Shown here: in pieces, positions 37,301 through 43,083 of the stretch
Numbering within the stretch: the stretch's first letter is position 1
Layout of the letters: the number at the start of each line of letters is the position of its first letter
Origin: Prolixibacteraceae bacterium
GTDB taxonomy: Bacteria > Bacteroidota > Bacteroidia > Bacteroidales > Prolixibacteraceae
NCBI GenBank assembly: GCA_028377305.1
Contig: JAONJW010000010.1
Location: 1-64,000, forward strand
Reading direction: 5' to 3'
Length of the DNA: 64,000 bases
Notes under the pieces: generated by a model
What the model was told of the DNA's origin: nothing
Databases searched by the model: none
The model's input: the letters and a program-made list of their open reading frames with translations, nothing else
Translations under genes and position numbers: made by a program

Positions 37301-37797
37301 TTCAACAAGTTCCACAATGTCTCAATATATCGGTTATCGTATGTGATATATGGATCATCCATATTCACCCAATATCCCATTTTGTGCGTCAAGTCTTCCC
37401 ATAGATCCGTGTATTTCATCACCTCCCTACGACAAGCTGCATTATATTCTTCTACAGTAATTTTCTTACCAATATCTTCTTTTGTAATACCAAGAGTTTT
37501 TTCCACACCCAACTCTACTGGTAAACCATGTGTATCCCATCCAGCTTTACGCTTCACTTGGAACCCTGTCATTGTCTTATAACGACATATAAGGTCTTTT
37601 AGTGAACGAGAGATAACGTGGTGAATACCTGGTTGGCCGTTAGCTGAAGGTGGTCCTTCATAAAATACAAAGGTTGGCTTACCTTCTCGCGTAGACATAC
37701 TCTTATGGAAAGTATCATCATTCTCCCAAAACTTTAATACATCTTTGTTGATTTGAGAGAGATCGAAATTTTTATATTCTCGAAACTTATTACTCAT
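34369..37797 (-). CDS. ileS: Isoleucine--tRNA ligase
   Basis: The 1142-residue class I synthetase has the first signature as GIHH (residues 57-60, in PPSANGQPGIHHVIS) and the second as KMSKR (687-691). The CP1 editing domain lies between (about 190-420, with TTPWTLPSN and TEDGTGIVHIAPTFG), and an anticodon-binding helical domain plus C-terminal extension follow. No C-terminal zinc-finger cysteines are seen, as in the long eukaryote-like IleS type, which is often linked to mupirocin tolerance; that link is not tested here. It charges tRNA-Ile and heads the ileS-dksA-lspA group. Confidence 0.96.
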   Translation of the reverse strand: MSNKFREYKNFDLSQINKDVLKFWENDDTFHKSMSTREGKPTFVFYEGPPSANGQPGIHHVISRSLKDLICRYKTMTGFQVKRKAGWDTHGLPVELGVEKTLGITKEDIGKKITVEEYNAACRREVMKYTDLWEDLTHKMGYWVNMDDPYITYDNRYIETLWNLLKELFDKGMLYKGYTIQPFSPAAGTGLSSHELNQPGTYRDVKDTTCVGQFKVVRNEISEKFFGNEDLYFLAWTTTPWTLPSNTALAVGPNIQYVQVRTYNPYTGTPVSVMVAKDLYRKFFPEKNEALDFDSYEAGAKNIPFEAVAEYKGTDLEGIQYEQLIPWMKPDGDAFRVILGDYVTTEDGTGIVHIAPTFGADDDRVAKVAGIAPMLLLDKEGKQQPMVDKQGRLFPIEDLDAAWVAANVDVDLYNEFSGRYVKNAYDADLTEKDATLDVDISVMLKKENKAFRVEKHVHNYPHCWRTDKPILYYPLDSWFIKTTAVKDRLIELNKTINWKPASTGTGRFGNWLENLVDWNLSRSRYWGTPLPIWRTEDGTEQKCIGSVEELMAEIKKAIEAGFMDKNPYDEFIVGEYSKENYEKIDLHRPYVDDIYLVSESGHKMTRETDLIDVWFDSGAMPFAQMHYPFENKENFGEVYPADFIAEGVDQTRGWFFTLHAISTMINDSVAFKNIISNGLVLDAKGNKMSKRLGNAVDPFETIEKYGSDPLRWYMITNSQPWDNLKFDVNGVEEVRRKFFGTLYNTYSFFSLYANIDRFTYSEADVAMEKRPEIDRWVLSLLNSLVKEVNVALEAYEPTRAGRAINDFVTENLSNWYVRLCRKRFWGGEYDEDKISAYQTLYTCLSTIAKLSAPIAPFFMDQLYRDLNSITNKDFEGSVHLANYPTVDATLIDEKLEERMTIAQKVCSMVLSLRRKEKLKVRQPLQKIMVPILDNDFEAQFEAVKDIILTEVNVKEVEYITANSGVIKKKIKPNFKTLGPKYGKIMKGIAGAVNKLSQDDINLFETNGSFQLLVQEQQVDLTLEDVEIMSEDIPGWLVANEGALTVALDITITESLREEGIAREFINRIQNIRKESDFDVTDKVVITIQRHDNLNSALENFADYISKQTLASELSLVDEIANDSGQEVEIEADVVTKIDVKRV

Positions 37798-38118
37798 GAT
37801 ATTATATGGTATTACCTCTATTTTTTTCGTTAATCACACAAAGATATAATTTTTTTCTATCCATACACCTAGAACGTTTTGACTCCTAAGTGTTTTGAAT
37901 TAACAAATATCAGTTTAAACTTACAATTCCATGTTGATGAGCTCAAGAAATGAGAGCTGAAGCTATTCCAAAGGATGAGTTTCATAAAAAGGATGAGTTT
38001 AAAAAGAAGGAAGCTAGGTGTAATCATATTCAATGTTTCCACATTAATAAAAAAGCAAACTCGATATTTTTAAAATGATCATCGAATATGAATTAACGAT
38101 CTAAAACTTAAGACCAAA
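37798..38118. other. Intergenic interval upstream of ileS
   Basis: This 321-nt AT-rich stretch carries no supported gene. A minus-strand -7 box TATCTTTG (37839-37846) lies about 42 nt before the ileS start and is the probable promoter, though no -33 TTG is evident. A short direct repeat of AAAGGATGAGTTT is at 37970-38002. Nothing else was recognised. Confidence 0.4.
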
Positions 38119-39030
38119 CTACTCTATTGGGATACAGAGATCAACAGTTGCAATCTTATTGGGATGCTTCGTAAAATCATTATGAAATATCTCAAAAGGT
38201 TCACTATCTGTTTGTTTATAACCATTTTGATTCATCCAAAGAAATAGACTAGTCCATGATTTTTCAAATTCATCAATTTGTATTACAAATCTTGCAACAA
38301 TATATTTTCCAGCTAATATTTTTGTTTTTGAAATAATCCCATCTGTAGTGATAGAATCATTAATTTCAATACATACACCCATTCTTACTTTTTGAGCTTC
38401 AGTAATTTTGAAACTGTCGTAATAGATGGTTATAAGCTTAGTAGTATCATCAAATAAATCCACTGATTTAGCCCATTTTATAAGATCATTGTATGTATCT
38501 TTTAAATTCTGTTCTCCAATACATGATATATATGCTAATTGCTTTTGTTTAAGTTCTAGGACTTGTATATCTGCTTTCATATCGCACCATTTTTCTAAGT
38601 TTTCCATTGAACGAAGATATTCCTTCTTATTAGGATAAGTTTGACAATTCTTGCGAATTATTTGAAAAACTCGAGTATGCCTATAGGGATTCTGAACAAT
38701 AAATACTGAGGGACTGGTTCCATAATATTGTTTAAACAATCTTGAGAAGCTACTTATATCTTCAAATCCATACTTAAATGCAATATCTGAAATAAGCTTT
38801 TTATCATGTAATAATTCTAATGCTGCTTTCTCTATTCGTTTACGTGTAACATATTCATTCAACGTTTCGTTAGTAATACATCTAAAGATTCGATGAAAGT
38901 GATAAGGAGAAAAAGCAGCTATTGAAGATAGTTTTTCTAGAGATAGTTTTTCGTCTAAATTTTCCTCAATATATTTGAGAACAAGATCAACTCTTCGTTT
39001 ATAATTATCATTAGTTGCTTTCATATCCAT
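38119..39030 (-). CDS. AraC-family regulator with GyrI-like ligand domain
   Basis: Residues about 10-110 hold the two AraC helix-turn-helix units: LSLEKLSSIAAFSPYHFHRIFRCITNETLNEYVTRKRIEKAALEL, then ISDIAFKYGFEDISSFSRLFKQYYGTSPSVF. The C-terminal half (about 145-303) is a GyrI-like effector-binding domain (VLELKQKQLAYISCIG, AGKYIVARF, DLCIPIE end). This order is that of Rob/SoxS-related multidrug or stress regulators that bind small amphipathic molecules. No efflux gene lies next to it, so the target is unknown. The region before it has no clear promoter apart from a distant minus-strand CAAACTTA box at 39200. Confidence 0.87.
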   Translation of the reverse strand: MDMKATNDNYKRRVDLVLKYIEENLDEKLSLEKLSSIAAFSPYHFHRIFRCITNETLNEYVTRKRIEKAALELLHDKKLISDIAFKYGFEDISSFSRLFKQYYGTSPSVFIVQNPYRHTRVFQIIRKNCQTYPNKKEYLRSMENLEKWCDMKADIQVLELKQKQLAYISCIGEQNLKDTYNDLIKWAKSVDLFDDTTKLITIYYDSFKITEAQKVRMGVCIEINDSITTDGIISKTKILAGKYIVARFVIQIDEFEKSWTSLFLWMNQNGYKQTDSEPFEIFHNDFTKHPNKIATVDLCIPIE

Positions 39031-39290
39031 CTTGCATTATGTTCTAACCCCAATATTCTTAAAGTATCATCTAGTTATTCATATAATGAATAAAGATGAC
39101 ATACTATCCCTTGAAATGGGATCACCTTCAGTACAATGTAGTGACAAAGAAAAAATGGATTTTTTATAATAAATACCTGTCTCAAACATGTGAATGAACC
39201 AAACTTAATTGACCCATACAGATACCAGTCATGCATATAAGAAACCTCAAAAAGATTTCTGTTTTAGAAGTGAAGGTAGTCAAATAATCC

Positions 39291-39665
39291 TTACCACTTC
39301 ATAAGTATATCCGTATGTTCCTTAAGGAAATCCCTACTATAATAATCCGCATCCACCACTTGATCGTTCCAAACAACAATATCCAAGTCTATGGTTCTAG
39401 GACCAAATTTATCGGCCGTTCGATCTCTATAAAGAAAATCCTCTACCTCCTTCAAAAACAAATTAAACCCCTCCTTGGAATACCATGTCTCTACTTTCAT
39501 TGCCGCATTATGAAAATTAGGCTGATCTTCTATCCCGATAGGCTTTGTCTCTACAACAGGAGTAACTTCTACCAAACGATGTCTTATGGAAACCGCCAAA
39601 ATTGCCTCAGGAATATTAAATTCAGGAGAAATATTTGAACCGATCGATACAATCACTTTATTCAT
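39291..39665 (-). CDS. folK: Short 2-amino-4-hydroxy-6-hydroxymethyldihydropteridine pyrophosphokinase
   Basis: The 124-residue protein has HPPK hallmarks: VIVSIGSN at the N-terminus, PVVETKPIG, FHNAAMKVET and the magnesium/ATP motif KFGPRTIDLDIVVWND. It stops soon after, lacking the usual C-terminal PHP...R.FVL segment, so it is about 30-40 residues shorter than typical FolK. It transfers pyrophosphate to 6-hydroxymethyl-dihydropterin in folate synthesis. Start choice: the frame opens at 39719, but the Met at 39665 begins the conserved fold and overlaps the folB stop by 8 nt, a usual sign of translational coupling. Confidence 0.85.
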   Translation of the reverse strand: MNKVIVSIGSNISPEFNIPEAILAVSIRHRLVEVTPVVETKPIGIEDQPNFHNAAMKVETWYSKEGFNLFLKEVEDFLYRDRTADKFGPRTIDLDIVVWNDQVVDADYYSRDFLKEHTDILMKW

Positions 39666-40014
39666 GAATATTATTTTTTTGAACCGTAATGGAAACCGTT
39701 TTAGAGAATCGTAGTGCACAAGGCTTCTCTATCTCTACCTCTACGCTGAAAACCCTTCTGTCTTCCAATATCAAGTTCGCGATATCATCAGTTAGCTTCT
39801 CTAAAAGAAGAAAACGACCATTCTCAACAAAGCTTATAATATGCTTTGTTATAGTTTTATAATTATAAATATTTGAAATATCATCCTCTGACATGGATGA
39901 ATCAAAAGGAACATCTATCTTAAGATGAATATAGACATCTTGCTTTTTCTCTTGTTCCCCATCATGAAAACCGATATAGGTTCTTAAATGAAGTTTCTTT
40001 ATACTTATTCGCAT
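39658..40014 (-). CDS. folB: Dihydroneopterin aldolase
   Basis: The 118-residue protein matches FolB: KLHLRTYIGFHDGEQEKKQDVYIHLKIDV contains the conserved glutamate at about residue 22 that holds the pterin, and FLLLEKLTDDIANLIL plus VEVEIEKPCALRFSKTVSITVQK form the C-terminal half. It makes 6-hydroxymethyl-dihydropterin, the direct substrate of FolK, whose gene overlaps its 3' end. The SDR gene lies 21 nt upstream in the same direction. Confidence 0.92.
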   Translation of the reverse strand: MRISIKKLHLRTYIGFHDGEQEKKQDVYIHLKIDVPFDSSMSEDDISNIYNYKTITKHIISFVENGRFLLLEKLTDDIANLILEDRRVFSVEVEIEKPCALRFSKTVSITVQKNNIHE

Positions 40015-40035
40015 CTAGTTTTATTTAGTTAGTGA

Positions 40036-40755
40036 TTACATTAAATGTTCTCCGCCATTACAGAACAAGGTTTGTCCAGTTGCCCATTCATTATTTATTA
40101 GAAACTCTAAAGAGGATAAAATCGATTTAACACCTGGTGCTACTCGTAATGGTGTGTCTAGAACACCTTGATGGAACATCTCAGCATTACCATGTTTTGA
40201 TGGGAGTATCATTCCTGGTAGAATCGCGTTAATTCGAAACTCAGGAGCAAAAGAGAGAGACATCATATAAGTTAACTCCAACAACGACTTCTTTGATAAG
40301 ATGTAAGACAAATAAGAACTCTTGTGTTTTTTCACTGCTTCATCCACAATCGTTATAACCTGTCCTTTAATCGCTTGAGAGCAAAACCACTTGGTTATTA
40401 ACAATGGTTGAAAAAGATGAATACTAAAGTGATCTTGTAAAGAATTATAGGAGATGGTCTTAAAATCATCAGGTTCAAACATCGAAGCATTGTGTATTAA
40501 TAGATTCACAATAACACACTGCTTCTCACAGAATACAGACAACTCGTCCACAAAAGTTGGACATCTCAAGTCGCCTTGAAAAACAAAAAATTGCAAATTA
40601 GAATAACTATCTTCTAACTCATTTTTTAATAATTCCACTCCATTTTGGTCGCTACAATAGTGTAATATTAAAGAGTAGCCCATAGAAGCTAATTTTAAAC
40701 TTATCTCCCTTCCAATTCGTTTACTACTACCTGTTACTAAAGCAAGCTTATGCAT
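40036..40755 (-). CDS. SDR pteridine-reductase-like protein, probable FolM-type
   Basis: The 239-residue short-chain dehydrogenase has TGSSKRIG (8-15), the TGxxxRxG form seen in pteridine reductase PTR1 and FolM rather than the classical TGxxxGxG. HNAS (88-91), YxxxK (Tyr151, Lys155) and the C-terminal RINAILPGMILP are in place. With folB and folK directly downstream, reduction of dihydropterin or dihydrofolate is the likely role; it may back up or replace a DHFR. No folA is visible in the window. A general SDR with another substrate remains possible. Confidence 0.82.
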   Translation of the reverse strand: MHKLALVTGSSKRIGREISLKLASMGYSLILHYCSDQNGVELLKNELEDSYSNLQFFVFQGDLRCPTFVDELSVFCEKQCVIVNLLIHNASMFEPDDFKTISYNSLQDHFSIHLFQPLLITKWFCSQAIKGQVITIVDEAVKKHKSSYLSYILSKKSLLELTYMMSLSFAPEFRINAILPGMILPSKHGNAEMFHQGVLDTPLRVAPGVKSILSSLEFLINNEWATGQTLFCNGGEHLM

Positions 40756-40870
40756 ATCAAATTGTCTTATGATTTCTCTTTTTTATTTATAAAACAATCA
40801 TCGAAATGCAAAAGTTCTTACCTAATGATATATTTCATGATTTACATAACTGAAAGCTATGATACTAAAT

Positions 40871-40914
40871 CTGTTATACAACAGTAATATCCTTATAAAT
40901 AACTAGTTATTTAT
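40871..40914. promoter_or_regulatory. Two palindromes in the folM-like/crp divergent region
   Basis: ATAAATAACTAGTTATTTAT (40895-40914) is a perfect 20-bp palindrome, and CTGTT-N4-AACAG (40871-40884) is a second dyad just before it. They lie 79-122 nt before the Crp/Fnr gene and 116-160 nt before the divergent folate operon. An operator for the adjacent regulator, acting on itself or both units, is the simplest reading. Confidence 0.55.
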
Positions 40915-40992
40915 CCATTTTCCCCCTTTTTTTCTCCAACCTTTTATTATACTTTTACATTAAACGAGTGATCCAATAAACGAATACTTACT

Positions 40993-41691
40993 ATGAAGAA
41001 TTATATTCACCCCCTCCAAGAAGAGTATGATTTATCGACTTTTAATTTCTTTAAATCTCTTACACCTGATGAATTAAAGACATTGGATGGTCAAATTTCT
41101 GCTAGCCAATATAAAAAAGGCGATGTAATTTATCATGAAGGGAAACGCCTAACAGGCTTCTATTGTATTATGAGCGGAGTGCTCAAAGTAATCAAAACGG
41201 GTAGTGATGGTAAAGAGCAAATTATTCGCTTTGTTACCAAAGGCGATATTATTGCATATCGTTCTCTTTTAAGTAAAGAAGGCGCGTGCACTACTGCCAA
41301 GGTAATTGAACAAGCTGTTCTAGTTCACGTACCATATAACACACTAACTTCGATTCTTTCATCCAATCACAAGTTCACTCTAAACACACTCCAAGTGGTT
41401 TGTAAAGAGCTTAAAGATGCAAACAACTACATTACCGACATCGCACACAAAACGGTTCGAGAAAGAGTCGCTGAAGTTCTCATTATGCTTCGTGATAAGT
41501 TTGGTGTGAATAAAGATAATGTATTGCAAGTATCGCTTACAAGGGAAGAGATTGCCAATATGGTTGGAACTGCAACAGAATCTGTAATTCGATTACTTTC
41601 TGAATTTAAACACGACAAGATTATTGAAATCAAAGGCCGTGAAATTAAATTCGTAAACCTCCCTAGATTAACACGAATAGCTAATATGTGA
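40993..41691 (+). CDS. Crp/Fnr-family transcriptional regulator
   Basis: The 232-residue protein has the cyclic-nucleotide-binding fold (about 20-135, KKGDVIYHEGKRLTGFYCIMSGVLKV and EQIIRFVTKGDIIAYRSLL) and a C-terminal Crp winged helix (about 160-225) with VSLTREEIANMVGTATESVIRLLSEFK as the recognition unit. The four N-terminal iron-sulfur cysteines of Fnr are absent, so it is not an Fnr-type oxygen sensor; a cAMP-binding RxS motif is also not evident. It is monocistronic with its own terminator and a palindromic upstream region. Confidence 0.9.
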   Translation: MKNYIHPLQEEYDLSTFNFFKSLTPDELKTLDGQISASQYKKGDVIYHEGKRLTGFYCIMSGVLKVIKTGSDGKEQIIRFVTKGDIIAYRSLLSKEGACTTAKVIEQAVLVHVPYNTLTSILSSNHKFTLNTLQVVCKELKDANNYITDIAHKTVRERVAEVLIMLRDKFGVNKDNVLQVSLTREEIANMVGTATESVIRLLSEFKHDKIIEIKGREIKFVNLPRLTRIANM

Positions 41692-41723
41692 TTAATTCAC
41701 CTATACCCCAAAATAAACCTAAG

Positions 41724-41757
41724 AAAGGGCTTACAATCAACACTGTAAGCCCTTTTA
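41724..41757 (+). terminator. Terminator of the Crp/Fnr gene
   Basis: AAAGGGCTTACA (41724-41735) and TGTAAGCCCTTT (41744-41755) form a perfect 12-bp stem with an 8-nt loop and a short T tail. Confidence 0.88.
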
Positions 41758-42241
41758 TATATCACATCTATCACGATAATGTAACCATATATAAAACATA
41801 ACCACTAAAACAATTACAAATCATCTTCCATTTCAACCAATCACTATTTTATACACACTAATCACAGCCTTTCTCAATGAATAAAAGATATAATCATTAT
41901 ATAAACATATTATTATCTAAAATAACTATAAACCATTATGCATTCCAAACAATCACGACGACTACATCAAGAAAGACTACAATCAAGTTTATCCCCACCA
42001 CTCCCTATCCATCAAATGATAGAAGTTAGATGTAGCACCTTCATTTTTAATCTCACAACATTTTCACTCTCCATGACAAAAATAGACATTCTCATCATAC
42101 CCCTAACCGCCAAAAAAAACGATTGATTGACACTCTTTAGATAATGTGCACACCCATACAATCGTAATTCGTAAACAACACCAATCCACTATACACACCT
42201 ATCTTTTACACCCAGACGGACAGTTTAAAAGTAACACAGAT

Positions 42242-42391
42242 AGAGTTTAATTTACACTACCCTGTTAGATTACCTCCGTTGCGGATCTGATCTAAAGCCT
42301 TAACTCTTACTTCTTCTAAATCAACTCTTTTCATATATCCTAAATTTAAGAAAATCTAGACAGAGTTAATTTTACACCGTCTTACACCGTC
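42242..42391 (-). mobile_element. IS256-like element scar: end sequences and transposase N-terminal fragment
   Basis: On the minus strand, ATG at 42334 opens 25 codons (MKRVDLEEVRVKALDQIRNG, then GNLTG and a stop at about 42257) resembling the N-terminus of IS256-family transposases, which usually read LKxKALEQLRxGxSLTGKDG. Just upstream on that strand lies AACTCTGT preceded by two tandem copies of a 10-bp TTACACCGTC unit (42372-42391), like an IS end. A similar end-like sequence AGAGTTTAATTTACACTACC (42242-42261) is 15/20 identical to AGAGTTAATTTTACACCGTC (42362-42381) and lies in the same orientation. The rest of the transposase is gone. The family assignment is from memory. Confidence 0.55.
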
Positions 42392-42408
42392 ATTAACAAT
42401 ACATAAAT

Positions 42409-42680
42409 ACCCCTATCATAAACACCTTCCCCTACTTTAGCAAGTACTTAACAGCCACCTAATCCGTACAAAATCCGTCTCTAATCCGTCCCTAATCTGT
42501 ACTTTCTTCATGGTTATCACATCTTTCCTTCATGGTTCCTCCATCGATTATTCATTTTGGATGGAGGAACCATGAAGGAAGGATGGCTGATTCTTGGTTA
42601 AGAGACGGATTAGGGACGGATTAGGGATAGATTAGGGACGGATTAAGTGCTTACTAGGTCAGGGTTGAATAGGGGTTTAG
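42409..42680. repeat. Large symmetric dyad built from 11-bp repeats around a 24-bp hairpin
   Basis: Four 11-bp units of type CCCTAATCCGT (42457-42500) are mirrored by four inverted units of type ACGGATTAGGG (42605-42648). Midway, 42525-42544 pairs perfectly with 42561-42580 (20 bp, core GGTTCCTCCAT), growing to 24 bp with one G-T pair, around a 16-nt loop. Both layers share one centre at 42552.5. Weaker pairing (for example ACCCCTAT near 42410 and ATAGGGGT near 42675) extends it to about 270 bp. TTCATGGTT is also directly repeated (42507, 42529). No coding frame crosses it. Role unknown; a MITE, an architectural site or a structured RNA are options. Confidence 0.75.
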
Positions 42681-42736
42681 GGTGTGAGAATATAGAATCA
42701 GATAGAGAACGGATACTTGAAATAAGAAGAGAGTAA

Positions 42737-42910
42737 AAAAATAGGGATCGTTCTAATCAAATTATTGAGACACTTGCACGGAAGTCAATAACAAGACCAG
42801 TAACACTTAATATCAAACACTTACAACAGTTATCAACATGTTTAAATCAGCATCTAAAGAGGTTTATGAATCTTTATACAAAACAGATTGCTCTCAAATC
42901 AATCGTTTAG
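42737..42910 (+). pseudogene. Open frame without a start, possible gene remnant
   Basis: A stop-free frame of about 57 codons runs to TAG at 42908 and reads like a protein fragment (for example NQIIETLARKSITRPVTL), but has no usable start codon at its 5' side and no recognised family. It lies between the dyad and the PiT terminator, next to IS debris, so it may be the tail of a deleted gene. In an AT-rich window the length could also be chance. Confidence 0.2.
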
Positions 42911-42987
42911 AATGGAGGGTAATAAGATAGTGGTATAGGGTCAAGAATTGCCTGAGAATAAACATTAGTTTCTAGGATTTAGTGGCA

Positions 42988-43032
42988 AAGAGATAAAAAT
43001 AAAGAGAGTCCATCATGATGAACTCTCTTTAT
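42988..43032 (-). terminator. Terminator of the PiT transporter gene
   Basis: ATAAAGAGAGT (42999-43009) and ACTCTCTTTAT (43022-43032) form an 11-bp stem. On the minus strand the stem is followed by a T-rich tail, and it lies about 50 nt after the transporter stop codon. Confidence 0.85.
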
Positions 43033-43083
43033 CGTATTTAATCATTAATCGATTTCAATGATTGCAGTAGGCAAGCTGCTATC

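Noticed and set aside
41938-42126. 62-codon plus-strand open frame after the Crp/Fnr gene
   Set aside because: Low-complexity content rich in Ser, Leu and Thr, no promoter or family, and located in a decayed intergenic stretch with IS debris.
42457-42648. 11-bp repeats considered as a CRISPR array
   Set aside because: The units are contiguous with no unique spacers, far too short, and inverted on the other side; no cas gene is present.
42830-42838. TTATCAACA as a DnaA box and a possible replication origin
   Set aside because: Only a single imperfect box, with no cluster, no AT-rich unwinding element pattern and no dnaA/dnaN nearby; another isolated copy near 48.06 kb shows it is chance.
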